DNA of 64,000 nucleotides from Bowmanella pacifica (GTDB lineage Bacteria; Pseudomonadota; Gammaproteobacteria; Enterobacterales; Alteromonadaceae): NCBI RefSeq assembly GCF_014645355.1, contig NZ_BMLS01000001.1:434001-498000 (forward strand), given 5' to 3'. A program made the position numbers and the translations under genes. The notes under the pieces were generated by a model, which saw only the letters and a list, made by a program, of their open reading frames with translations, did not search any database and was not told where the DNA came from. Below are positions 45,556-53,528 of this stretch, one piece after another (the first letter of the stretch is position 1; every line of letters starts with the position of its first letter).

Positions 45556-46761
45556 CTACACACTGCGGGTAGCAATACTGGGGGAAATCTGTGTGGCACG
45601 CTGGGCAGGCCAATACACCGCCACAAGTCCCATCAGATAGATACCAGCAAGGCTATAGAGGATAAACCAATTATCCAGGCTAGGCAGTGAGTAATGACGC
45701 ATCAGTACATCGCTCATGGCCAGTGCCAACCCCACGCCCAGCACAATACCGAACAGACTGACCAGGGTATTTTCCAGCAGAAAATAGCGCACAATATCAG
45801 ACTTTTTCGCCCCCAGTGCCCGGCGCGTACCGATCTGACGAGTGCGACGCCCCACATTAAACAAGGCCAGACCACAAATGCCCAAAGCCGTCACCAGCAG
45901 CAACACAGTAATCAATACCAGCAGCATATTTTTCATCAGGCGATCCTGGCTGGTCTGCTCCAGCACAAGCTTATCAACACCGGTAATACGGCTCACCACA
46001 CGCTCAGACTCAGAAGCCAACAACAGCTTCTCCACTTGCTGCATCACTTCGTCGCGACGACCCGGTTCGGTTCTGACCAGAACCCGCTTAAAGGGTGCCG
46101 CCATCACTTGTGGAATCAAAGCCACATTGTCGGCCTGCTCATCATCCAGCCAAGGCCCCTTCATAGGCGCAATAATACCGATGACCTGAAAGGGGTTATC
46201 ACCCAGATAAATGGTCTTACCCAAACCATCACCTTCGGGAAACAAATCAAGCAGATGACTACGGGTCACCAACACCACACTGGCGGACTTCTCAAAGCCT
46301 TCGGAGTACACCACATCGGCTGCGGTAAAATTACGGCCGTCTTCCAGTTTTACATCCAGGGTATTAAGCAAATGCTCATCGGCCATAAAAAATGACGCGC
46401 GGGCTCCCCTGCTCTGCTCAGGTGTTGGCTTAAGATGAAAACTGGTGGAGTCGCCGCTACCAGACAGCGGTACCTGGTTGATCACCACCGCATCAGCCAC
46501 CCCGGGAATGGCGCGCAGCAGTGTCTCGTCCACTTCCTGTTGCTGGCCAATATCGACATTTTTACCAAAGGTATAAAGGTTGAACCTAAACAGGTTCTCA
46601 TCTTTGAGGCCAGTGTCCTGATTTAAAAAGGTCACCCTATCATGAATGATAAAAGCGGCGTTGCTCACAATGGCCAAGGTAACAGCTATCTGCACGACCA
46701 ACAGCAGAGCACCAGTTTTGCTGCGCCACAGCGCATTAAATATGGGTTTAAGTTCAGACAT
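45556..46761 (-). CDS. ABC transporter permease, MacB/FtsX type (second)
   Basis: 401 residues. N-terminal helix (about 15-40, ALLLVVQIAVTLAIVSNAAF), a ~230-residue periplasmic MacB_PCD-like domain, then three C-terminal helices in an FtsX domain (LLLVTALGICGLALFNV, RRTRQIGTRRALGAKKSDI). This four-helix topology belongs to type VII ABC exporters (MacB, LolCE), which move substrates out of the periplasm or outer leaflet. GGAG lies 7 nt upstream of the ATG. It pairs with the other permease gene, 10 nt upstream. Confidence 0.9.
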   Translation of the reverse strand: MSELKPIFNALWRSKTGALLLVVQIAVTLAIVSNAAFIIHDRVTFLNQDTGLKDENLFRFNLYTFGKNVDIGQQQEVDETLLRAIPGVADAVVINQVPLSGSGDSTSFHLKPTPEQSRGARASFFMADEHLLNTLDVKLEDGRNFTAADVVYSEGFEKSASVVLVTRSHLLDLFPEGDGLGKTIYLGDNPFQVIGIIAPMKGPWLDDEQADNVALIPQVMAAPFKRVLVRTEPGRRDEVMQQVEKLLLASESERVVSRITGVDKLVLEQTSQDRLMKNMLLVLITVLLLVTALGICGLALFNVGRRTRQIGTRRALGAKKSDIVRYFLLENTLVSLFGIVLGVGLALAMSDVLMRHYSLPSLDNWFILYSLAGIYLMGLVAVYWPAQRATQISPSIATRSV

Positions 46762-46771
46762 CTCAGTGCTC

Positions 46772-48085
46772 CTATTGGGTTTTCAGGTACAAGGCTGGCG
46801 TGGTTCGACACACTTTCCAGGCTGGATAACACCCCGCCAGTAAGCAAGCAAGAAGGGAGATAGTAGGGGCCGCCAACCACATGGCCAGGTCCATCTGTGC
46901 CACCGCTTCGTAGCGACTGAAACCACTGCGCAGCAGATACAGTCCCAGCTGCGCAATCACCAGACCCAAAGCGCCGCCTGCTAATCCCAGCATACCCACT
47001 TCAACCAAATGCTGGGCAAACACTTGGGTTTTGCTGGCCCCCAGGGCGCGACGCACACCAATTTCCGGCGCGCGCTTTAAAAACTTAGCCAGCAGCAGGC
47101 TCAAAATATTGGCCAGGCACACGGCCAGAAACATAAAGCTCAGACCCACGAGAATTTTGTTGTCGTCGCTGACAATCTGACGATAGTCCAGCCACTGGGC
47201 GATGTTTTTAATATCACCTTCGGCGTCATCACGCTGAAAGCGGCCCAATTGCTGCTGCTCCTTGATATAACCGGCAAGGTAGTCGCGATAGTCCTGTTGA
47301 GCCTGTTTATCGGCCAGCTCCACTTTATATTGCAGCCACAGTACTTCCGAATTCAGCTTGTCCTGATAGGTTTTCTGTTCTTCGTATTTCCAGCCGTTGT
47401 TGTTGCCCCAGCTTTTTAGCTCCTGAATCGGCAGCAGGGAAAAAGGAATAAACAGTTGTTCATTCTGGCCCCAGGCACCGTTGTTCAAATCGTAGATCTG
47501 CGGTTCCAGTTTCCAGGCTTTTAAAATCCCGATAATCCGGTAGGACACGGAATCAAGTACGATATCTTTACCAATATTGTTACCACCGCCGAACAATTTT
47601 TGATTGAGCTCTGCACCAATCACCGCCACCGCTTCACCTTGCAAGTCCACCGCTTTATCCCAAGGGGCACCATAGGCAAAAGGCACTTCGTACATAGCAA
47701 AGAAGTCACTATCTGCCGCTCGCGCCGTCTCAATAAAAGGTGAAATATCGGGATTGGCAGGCTTCACCCCAAAACCGGTTTTCAGCATGGCGGCCTGGCG
47801 AAAAGGTACCGGGCTTTTACGCAAATTCATGGCATCCTGGTAAGTGAGCTGGAATGGCAGGTCATCAGGGGTCCACCAGTCCACGCCCTGATCCATGGTG
47901 CGCAGTTGCACGGCAAACAATTGGTCGTTTTTATGCGGCATCGGATTCACCGACATCATGTGATAGACCGACAAGCTGGTCATAGTAATACCAATACCTA
48001 TGGCGATAGCCAATAACATCAGTAGGCTCACCACGGGGGTGCGCTTTAAGCTGCGCCAGCCTAGATCAATATAATGCACAAACAT
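46772..48085 (-). CDS. ABC transporter permease, MacB/FtsX type (first)
   Basis: 437 residues from the ATG at 48085, preceded by GGAGG 6 nt upstream; the open frame extends 20 codons into the ATPase gene but without a site. N-terminal helix (LMLLAIAIGIGITMTSLSVY), periplasmic domain with MPHKNDQLFAVQLRTMDQG, and C-terminal FtsX domain (RAPEIGVRRALGASKTQVFA). It is only distantly similar to the other permease, so the exporter core is a heterodimer. It starts right at the stop of the ATPase gene. Confidence 0.9.
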   Translation of the reverse strand: MFVHYIDLGWRSLKRTPVVSLLMLLAIAIGIGITMTSLSVYHMMSVNPMPHKNDQLFAVQLRTMDQGVDWWTPDDLPFQLTYQDAMNLRKSPVPFRQAAMLKTGFGVKPANPDISPFIETARAADSDFFAMYEVPFAYGAPWDKAVDLQGEAVAVIGAELNQKLFGGGNNIGKDIVLDSVSYRIIGILKAWKLEPQIYDLNNGAWGQNEQLFIPFSLLPIQELKSWGNNNGWKYEEQKTYQDKLNSEVLWLQYKVELADKQAQQDYRDYLAGYIKEQQQLGRFQRDDAEGDIKNIAQWLDYRQIVSDDNKILVGLSFMFLAVCLANILSLLLAKFLKRAPEIGVRRALGASKTQVFAQHLVEVGMLGLAGGALGLVIAQLGLYLLRSGFSRYEAVAQMDLAMWLAAPTISLLACLLAGCYPAWKVCRTTPALYLKTQ

Positions 48086-48086
48086 T

Positions 48087-48800
48087 TCAGGCCTCCGCAC
48101 CGGCGCGCTGTTTTTCCAACCCACCCTGATAAAGTTTGAAATCACATATTTGGCCGTCCACCACCTGAATATTGCGCTCGGCCCGGCGGGCCAACTCAGG
48201 GTCGTGCGTGACCATAATAATAGTGGCGCCGTCCTTATTGATGTTTTCCAGCAGCTCCATCACCTGGCGGGCCATCAAGCTGTCCAGGTTACCTGTTGGT
48301 TCATCCGCCAGCAGGAAACGGGGCTCGCCGGCCAATGCCCGGGCTATCGCCACGCGTTGCTGCTGACCACCGGAAAGCTGCGCCGGTAAATGCTTAGCAC
48401 GTGCCCCCAGACCAACCTGCTCCAGACAGCGCTCTATACGGCGCTTGCGTTCGGCAGCCTTAATACCACGATAGCGAAGAGGGACTTCAACGTTTTCATA
48501 TAAGTTCAGGTCAGGAATCAGATTAAAGCCTTGAAAAATAAAACCAATTTTCTGGTTTCTCAGTTCAGCGCGGCCGTTATCCGATAAGCGGCCGACATCA
48601 ACATCATCCAACTGATAAGTGCCACTGGTATAAGTTTCCAGCATACCGGCGATATTTAAAAAGGTGGTTTTCCCCGAGCCGGAAGGACCGGTGACGGCAA
48701 TAAACTCGCCCTCGTTGACCTGTAGATTGAAATCTCTAAGGGCGTGGGTTTGTACCATTTCGCTGCGATACACTTTGCTGATATTGGTCATAGTTAGCAT
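48087..48800 (-). CDS. ABC transporter ATP-binding protein, LolD/MacB-N type
   Basis: 237 residues with all ABC motifs: Walker A GPSGSGKTTFLN (about 38-49), Q-loop, signature LSGGQQQRVAIARAL (about 142-156), Walker B FLLADEPTGNLD and the H-loop MVTHD. It energises the two FtsX-type permeases. The LolD-like opening ISKVYRSEMVQTHALRDF is typical. Start supported by AAGGA 6 nt upstream. It is 43 nt downstream of the adaptor gene. Confidence 0.95.
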   Translation of the reverse strand: MLTMTNISKVYRSEMVQTHALRDFNLQVNEGEFIAVTGPSGSGKTTFLNIAGMLETYTSGTYQLDDVDVGRLSDNGRAELRNQKIGFIFQGFNLIPDLNLYENVEVPLRYRGIKAAERKRRIERCLEQVGLGARAKHLPAQLSGGQQQRVAIARALAGEPRFLLADEPTGNLDSLMARQVMELLENINKDGATIIMVTHDPELARRAERNIQVVDGQICDFKLYQGGLEKQRAGAEA

Positions 48801-48843
48801 GAGTTTTCCTTATTAACTTGCTTAATCGTTAGTGTCATGCCGC

Positions 48844-50097
48844 TTAGCGCAGCATGACTTTGTCTTGGTTTTCAAAGGTATCCAGGCTGGAGATAATCAG
48901 GGTATCACCTTCCTTTACACCGCTTAACACTTCCACATGGCTGATACTGCTAACCCCGGTTTGAATAGCCGTGCGGTAGGCGGTTTCACCATCAACCCGG
49001 TAGCTCAAACTGCCACCACTTTGTAAAAAGGCTCCGCGTTTAACCATTAAGGTATCCGGACGGTTTTCCAGCAGAATGCGCGCCGATAAACGTTGGTTTT
49101 GACGTAAGCCCTGCGGCTGAGCCGCTAATCTGACCCGGGTCGTGACCTGACGATCCCGCACTTCGGGAGAAATCGCCTTTAATTGCCCTTGCAGATTCAT
49201 ACCCGCCAGTTGCAACTCCACATCCATCCCCAACCCGAGTTCATCGGCATAGCTTTCAGGTACTTGCAATTCCGCCTCAAAGGCACTTAAGTCCACCAAA
49301 GTGATCAGCGGTTGGCTTTGACTTACCGCTGCCATTTGCTCGACAAGGTGATTACCCACTATGCCGGTCACCGGTGCCCGAATTGCCAGGCTGTCCACCT
49401 GGCGCTCTAGTTCCTGCACCACCAATTGCTGGCGCTCAATGGCAATGCCTGCGCTTTTTAATTCAAAAGCCAGGGTATCTTTGGCAATTTGCACTTCCTG
49501 TCCGGCCAGTCTGTAGTTGAGCTTAGCCCTGGCTAACTCATCGATGGCCTGATCGAAATCTCGCTGGCTAATCAGTTGCTTTTGCATGGATTTTTGTGCC
49601 CGGCGTTCTTCCCGTTGGGCCGCATCCAAATCCACTTTGGCCAGTTCCAAAGTGCGGGTGAGCGCCAATTCCTGCGCTCTGGCGTCCAAACGACGACCTT
49701 CCAGCTCGCCTTGTAATGACGCCAATACCGCTTGCTGTTGCTGAAGGCTGTTGGCAAGCTCGGGACTGGTTACTTCAGCCACCACCTGCTCAACCTCAAC
49801 CTGGTCTCCGGGCTGTGCTAACAGACGCACATGACCGGACTGGGGGCTGTACAGTATTGGCGCATTGGCCGCCACAATGTGTCCGGTAGCGGCAACATCA
49901 CGCACTAAGGTGCCGCGCTCCACCTTGGCGACCACCAAACGCGAAGCATCAACGGACTGGCCAACATCCCGGGAGCTTAACCACACTAGGCTGCCGACAG
50001 ACACCGCCAAGGCAGCCGCAACGGCTAAAGGTTTACGCCAGCGTTGTGTCATCGAATGCTCAACAACCTTATCCTGACCACTAGTATCGCGAATCAT
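48844..50097 (-). CDS. HlyD/RND-type periplasmic adaptor of the ABC exporter
   Basis: 417 residues. A single N-terminal membrane helix (PLAVAAALAVSVGSLVWLS), a barrel-sandwich-hybrid half (VERGTLVRDVAATGHIVA), a long alpha-hairpin coiled coil (about 105-215, rich in Gln/Glu/Arg), then lipoyl return (IRAPVTGIVGNHLVEQMAAV) and beta-barrel segments. It should bridge the inner-membrane ABC exporter to an outer-membrane TolC-type channel, for which no gene is seen nearby. Its ATG overlaps the stop of a 33-codon micro-ORF by 4 bases. Confidence 0.92.
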   Translation of the reverse strand: MIRDTSGQDKVVEHSMTQRWRKPLAVAAALAVSVGSLVWLSSRDVGQSVDASRLVVAKVERGTLVRDVAATGHIVAANAPILYSPQSGHVRLLAQPGDQVEVEQVVAEVTSPELANSLQQQQAVLASLQGELEGRRLDARAQELALTRTLELAKVDLDAAQREERRAQKSMQKQLISQRDFDQAIDELARAKLNYRLAGQEVQIAKDTLAFELKSAGIAIERQQLVVQELERQVDSLAIRAPVTGIVGNHLVEQMAAVSQSQPLITLVDLSAFEAELQVPESYADELGLGMDVELQLAGMNLQGQLKAISPEVRDRQVTTRVRLAAQPQGLRQNQRLSARILLENRPDTLMVKRGAFLQSGGSLSYRVDGETAYRTAIQTGVSSISHVEVLSGVKEGDTLIISSLDTFENQDKVMLR

Positions 50098-50195
50098 TTT
50101 TGCCCCCTGGCAGCAAGCTCAGCACAAAGTTCAATAAGTGGTGCACAGGCACAAAGCATTAGAGGCACAGTGAGGTAAATCATTAACAGTTGCAT
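50094..50195 (-). CDS. 33-residue hydrophobic micro-ORF leading the exporter operon
   Basis: Starts MQLLMIYLTVPLMLCACAP and ends LAARGQK, giving one hydrophobic helix and three Cys in its middle (LCACAPLIELC). The ATG at 50195 has an excellent ribosome binding site, GGAGAG, 4-5 nt upstream. The stop overlaps the adaptor start as ATGA. It lies just downstream of the predicted sigma-54 transcription start. It may be a real small membrane protein of the exporter or a leader peptide that couples translation of the adaptor. No family is recognised. Confidence 0.6.
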   Translation of the reverse strand: MQLLMIYLTVPLMLCACAPLIELCAELAARGQK

Positions 50196-50236
50196 AAGAC
50201 TCTCCGGTCGGTATTTCGTATTCTGAAATACTTAAA

Positions 50237-50251
50237 GCCAGCCCCGTGCCA
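50237..50251 (-). promoter_or_regulatory. Sigma-54 promoter of the exporter/two-component operon
   Basis: On the minus strand TGGCACGGGGCTGGCT fits the -24/-12 consensus TGGCACG-N4-TTGCT with one mismatch (TGGC for TTGC). The invariant GG and GC are correctly spaced. The predicted start is about 50226, some 30 nt before the micro-ORF. The operon itself encodes a sigma-54 activator. Confidence 0.75.
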
Positions 50252-50316
50252 ACTTTAAAATTAACCATAAGCAACTGTTAAAAAAGGAATTTTAAAAATT
50301 GGCGAGTGATTTTTTG

Positions 50317-50351
50317 CTGTCCGCGGACAGAAAAACTGTCCGCAGCGGACA
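50317..50351. promoter_or_regulatory. Tandem palindromic upstream activating sites
   Basis: CTGTCCGCGGACAG (50317-50330, perfect) and TGTCCGCAGCGGACA (50337-50351, perfect arms around one base) are about 20 bp apart centre to centre, two helical turns. A degenerate third copy TGTACGGACA follows at 50356-50365. They lie 70-110 bp upstream of the -24 element, the expected place for NtrC-type enhancer sites. Confidence 0.7.
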
Positions 50352-50457
50352 CATTTGTACGGACACTTACAAACGCACATCCCCCATTAACAACTATTTC
50401 ACCAATTACAGCGACACTATGAGTGGGCAATGTGCCCATTAACCAGAGGAACTGACT

Positions 50458-50823
50458 ATGCTTGCCCTGAAAAAACTCACTTGCGCCTTGGTGTTATGTA
50501 GCCCCTTGTATGTATCAGCCAAACCACTCTATGTACCTACAGATGATTCCATAGGTACGCGTTTGTGCGTTAGCGCCGCCATGGATATCCCTATTCGTTT
50601 CCATCGTCTACAGCAGCATTCTGGACTGACATTGTCCTACATTGCCAAAGAGCTGCGTTGTAACGGTGAGAGTATTGGTGACTTCGCTTATGAAGCTGGA
50701 AACACTTATGTCGCAAAGCGGTTAAATCGTCATAATCCCAAAGCAACCTATACAGAGATAAAGGATATCGCGAAGCAGAAAGACGCAGACAAAGAAAAAA
50801 TAATTCACGTCAGTGGCAGTTAA
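50458..50823 (+). CDS. DUF3718 small exported protein
   Basis: 121 residues with a signal peptide (MLALKKLTCALVLCSPLYVSA). The mature part has two Cys and the segment LRCNGESIGDFAYEAGNTYV typical of DUF3718, a short periplasmic family of Shewanella and Alteromonas relatives. The ATG has AGAGGAA about 6 nt upstream. It diverges from the exporter operon. No function is known for the family. Confidence 0.75.
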   Translation: MLALKKLTCALVLCSPLYVSAKPLYVPTDDSIGTRLCVSAAMDIPIRFHRLQQHSGLTLSYIAKELRCNGESIGDFAYEAGNTYVAKRLNRHNPKATYTEIKDIAKQKDADKEKIIHVSGS

Positions 50824-51162
50824 CAGCCCCTTGTCACTGCTGATTTCAGAGGGCAGCCATACTCACTGACAGGCGCGTCTGAATGCCATTTTTTCAGTCT
50901 GCGTCTGTCATCATTCATGCAAATTCTTGTTATACCAATTTCATAATTCTCCATGCTCTGCGCCCGTTGTCTGCTATGATAGCCGCAATAATCAACAAGC
51001 CCGCACGCGCTGAGCCTTTGTAAGCACGCAAGCAAAGACACACGCCGAGCCGGCTGGCAGGTTTGCTGCCACCTATTCCCTGGTGCCGCACTCAGTCTTA
51101 AGTTAAGTCTGGGTGTTAGAACCGGTCTCGAACGTAGAACAATGTCAGGAGCCTTAAGAAAT
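50824..51162. other. Leader region upstream of the aminotransferase gene
   Basis: A good extended -10 (TGCTATGAT, TATGAT at 50975-50980) suggests a promoter that gives a leader of about 175 nt before the ATG at 51163. The leader contains a hairpin (GGCAG-GTTTG-CTGCC near 51056-51070) and shorter repeats. No known riboswitch, leader peptide rich in branched-chain residues, or terminator was recognised. Confidence 0.4.
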
Positions 51163-52158
51163 ATGTCAGCATTTGGCACAGTATTTACCCCGGAGATGAT
51201 CATCTCCCGTTTTGAGAATAACAACTGGAGCACCCCCCAGGTTGTCAAATCCGACAGCATTACCCTACACCCGGGTGCGCATGTGCTGCACTATTCCAGT
51301 ACGTGTTTTGAAGGACTCAAAGCCTTTCGTCATGCTGACGGTGGTATCTATATATTTCGCATGGACAAAAACGTCGCCCGCATGGCGCAAAGCAGTGAGC
51401 TGTTGTCCTTGCCAAAAATTGATCAGACCATGCTAAGTGAAATGATCACCGACATCGTAAGCCGCTTTGCAGCAGATGTACCTAATCCGCCAGGCTCTAT
51501 GTATATCCGCCCAACTCACATAGGTACAGAGCCATCAATCGGCAAAGCCGCGGCACCCAGCTTGCAATCACTGATGTATGTACTGCTTTCTCCTGTGGGT
51601 GATTATTTTGCCGGTGGCGCCAAACCATTGCGCCTATTGCTGGAAGATAATGCCCGCTGCGCCTCCCATATGGGTATGGTAAAAAGTGGCGGTAACTATG
51701 CTAGTGCACTGCAACCCATAATGAAGGCCCGCGCCGCGGTGCAGGCCGACCAGGTTTTGTTCTGCCCCAACGGCGATGTACAGGAAACCGGTGCGGCAAA
51801 TTTCCTGCTTATAGATGGCAAAGAAATTATCACCAAGGCCTTAGATGCCAGTTTCCTGCATGGTGTCACCCGTGACTCTATCTTGACCCTGGCTCGGGAT
51901 CGCGGCATGACAGTGTCTGAGCGCCAACTGACCGTAGACGAACTGTTAGAGCGTGCCGCTAAGCCAGACGCAGAGGCAGCACTATCTGGCACCGCAGCAG
52001 TACTGACACCGGTCGGCACTTTGATTCATGATGGCAAAGAGCACACTGTAGGCACCGGCCAGGGTGGCCCCACCACTAACGCTTTACGTCAGGCGCTGAA
52101 TGAAATTCAATGGGGCCAAGCGGAAGATAAGCATGGTTGGCTGACCAAGGTCTGTTAA
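51163..52158 (+). CDS. ilvE: Branched-chain amino acid aminotransferase
   Basis: 331 residues from ATG 51163 (AGGAG 11 nt upstream); an in-frame ATG at 51142 would add seven residues. Class IV PLP fold: HYSSTCFEGLKAFRH, GSMYIRPTHIGTEPSIG, the PLP lysine in VKSGGNYASAL, and EVQ-type QETGAANFLLIDG. Length and motifs fit the bacterial type II BCAT that transaminates Leu, Ile and Val with 2-oxoglutarate. Cytoplasmic. It is monocistronic with its own terminator. Assignment to IlvE rather than D-amino-acid transaminase rests on length and motif context. Confidence 0.93.
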   Translation: MSAFGTVFTPEMIISRFENNNWSTPQVVKSDSITLHPGAHVLHYSSTCFEGLKAFRHADGGIYIFRMDKNVARMAQSSELLSLPKIDQTMLSEMITDIVSRFAADVPNPPGSMYIRPTHIGTEPSIGKAAAPSLQSLMYVLLSPVGDYFAGGAKPLRLLLEDNARCASHMGMVKSGGNYASALQPIMKARAAVQADQVLFCPNGDVQETGAANFLLIDGKEIITKALDASFLHGVTRDSILTLARDRGMTVSERQLTVDELLERAAKPDAEAALSGTAAVLTPVGTLIHDGKEHTVGTGQGGPTTNALRQALNEIQWGQAEDKHGWLTKVC

Positions 52159-52187
52159 GCCAGCTAGTGGTTAAAACGAACGCCTTG

Positions 52188-52221
52188 AAGTTAAGCCGGA
52201 CGAATGTCCGGTTTAACTTTT
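52188..52221 (+). terminator. Terminator of the aminotransferase gene
   Basis: Two stacked perfect stems, AAGTTAA/TTAACTT outside and CCGGAC/GTCCGG inside, with loop GAAT and a short T-run at the 3' side. Confidence 0.8.
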
Positions 52222-52413
52222 CACGACTTGGAAAACATTTCTCCCTGTTAAGCTGAACAACACCTAGACTTTTTCTGCCCATCTCCTGTGCCTAGTCATA
52301 ACGCATAGCTCAGCCGCCCTCAGCTTTACGTCTCCCATCTTATCGAATCTGCACCAACAAAAAATTAAACCCCATACAAATCAGTAAGTTGACATTTACT
52401 TAAAGTTTATTAT
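52222..52413. other. Gap before the Fur-box unit
   Basis: Apart from a TTGACA hexamer at 52389-52394, which may be the -35 of the candidate small RNA, nothing recognisable is seen. Confidence 0.35.
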
Positions 52414-52428
52414 TGCGAATCATTCGCA
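52414..52428. promoter_or_regulatory. Fur-like 7-1-7 palindrome ahead of the candidate small RNA
   Basis: TGCGAATCATTCGCA is a perfect 7-1-7 inverted repeat, the Fur-dimer layout TGATAATnATTATCA with G/C substitutions in the middle of the arms. Confidence 0.6.
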
Positions 52429-52439
52429 TTTATAGCAAT

Positions 52440-52529
52440 ATATCCCTGCACTACACACCCAAGTCTACTGGTCTTTCTTGGGATTCTTACCGGGCGGGCT
52501 CTCCATGTCCCGCCCGGGTTTTTCTTTTT
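52440..52529 (+). ncRNA. Candidate iron-responsive small RNA
   Basis: Intergenic unit of about 80-90 nt. It has a Fur-like palindrome at its left, a first hairpin CCCAAG/CTTGGG (52458-52482), and a strong terminator (CCGGGCGGG / CCCGCCCGG, 52490-52517) followed by T5CT5. The upstream gene already has its own terminator, so this terminator implies a separate transcript. No sequence match to RyhB or PrrF is claimed. The alternative is an attenuator in the leader of the MipA/OmpV operon. Confidence 0.45.
52490..52529 (+). terminator. Strong Rho-independent terminator in the gap
   Basis: 9-bp GC stem CCGGGCGGG / CCCGCCCGG, 10-nt loop, followed by TTTTTCTTTTT. It lies 168 nt before the MipA/OmpV start. 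Confidence 0.88.
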
Positions 52530-52578
52530 ATTCCTCAATAATGCCTTGCCAAGTACATGTTGCTATATCTCAATTTTA

Positions 52579-52597
52579 TCAAATGATTGTCATCAGA
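52579..52597. promoter_or_regulatory. Fur-like box upstream of the MipA/OmpV operon
   Basis: Reverse strand TCTGATGACAATCATTTGA shares the TGACAATCATT core with the strong Fur box at 8431 (12 of 19 consensus bases). It lies about 100 nt before the TTG start. Confidence 0.5.
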
Positions 52598-52697
52598 CTT
52601 TACAATTTCCCTACAAATTAAACGGAACCGACCACTCCTCAGAAATGCCAGCTTTGATACAATCACGCCGCGTTAACGCCAGAGAGGGATCACAGCA

Positions 52698-53528
52698 TTG
52701 AAAAGGAAAATTGCGGCAGCATATCTGTTGGCTTACCTTGCTTTGCCAGTGATGGCCGAAACAGCATCAGAAGAGCCAAGTGACTGGACCTGGCAAGTCT
52801 CTCTGGGCTTATCAGCCTGGGGCGAAAAGTCTCTACTCAAAGGCTCCCCTGGTAACAGCGAACTTCCTGTTCTACCTACCTTGCAAGTCGATGTCAGTTA
52901 CAAGAATTTTTTTGTAGAAACTCCCAGCAGACGAGTAACGAACCTGAGCCATTACGCCTTGTGGGGCTACCACCTCTATCAGGATGAACAGTGGCAATTG
53001 GATATTATTAATGGTTCTTATATGCCTATGCTGGATGAGAGCGGGTATTCGCAACATGGCGTGGACGTTATTGAGGAGTTGAGGGGCATTAGAGACAGGG
53101 ATTCAGATGGCAGCCTGGGCCTGCGCTTGCAACGTTTTGATGACCAACAGCACTACTCCATTGAAATTGTTCGGGACTTTAGCAATGCCTACAACGATTT
53201 TTTACTGCAAGCCTATTACAACTACGTAATTCAGGCACGTAACTGGGATATTCAGCTGACCTTAGGCCTTAATCTTTATAGCCGCGCCCTGGTTGACTAC
53301 TATTTTGGTATTCGGCCTTTTGAGGCCACTCCCACTAGGCCCGTTTATAAAGGTAAAGCCGCTTATCGTTTACACTTGGGTGTTTCCAGTCTTTATCCCA
53401 TAAACGAAAACTGGTTGCTGGAGCTTGGCTTTGGTGTAAACCAATACAGTCGTGGGGTATCTGACAGCCCTATCGTGGCAAGTGATATGGAAACCCTTGG
53501 CATGGTCAATGTGCGCTATGTATTTTAA
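52698..53528 (+). CDS. MipA/OmpV-family outer-membrane protein
   Basis: 276 residues from TTG at 52698, with GAGAGGG about 9 nt upstream; no ATG fits. Signal peptide MKRKIAAAYLLAYLALPVMA. MipA/OmpV-type barrel with strands WQVSLGLSAWGEKSLLKG, LPVLPTLQVDVSYKNFFVE, a long extracellular segment, and C-terminal NVRYVF ending in Phe. First gene of an operon with DUF3019 and a two-component system, an arrangement seen in several Alteromonadales. Its role in the envelope is unknown; it may be the system's output or sensor partner. Confidence 0.82.
   Translation: MKRKIAAAYLLAYLALPVMAETASEEPSDWTWQVSLGLSAWGEKSLLKGSPGNSELPVLPTLQVDVSYKNFFVETPSRRVTNLSHYALWGYHLYQDEQWQLDIINGSYMPMLDESGYSQHGVDVIEELRGIRDRDSDGSLGLRLQRFDDQQHYSIEIVRDFSNAYNDFLLQAYYNYVIQARNWDIQLTLGLNLYSRALVDYYFGIRPFEATPTRPVYKGKAAYRLHLGVSSLYPINENWLLELGFGVNQYSRGVSDSPIVASDMETLGMVNVRYVF

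Noticed and set aside
50820-51260. Antisense ORF of 146 codons opposite the aminotransferase start
   Set aside because: It overlaps the well-supported ilvE 5' end and has no family features.
52198-52215. Stem after ilvE as an attachment site
   Set aside because: The stacked stems and T-run fit a simple terminator and no integrase gene is near.
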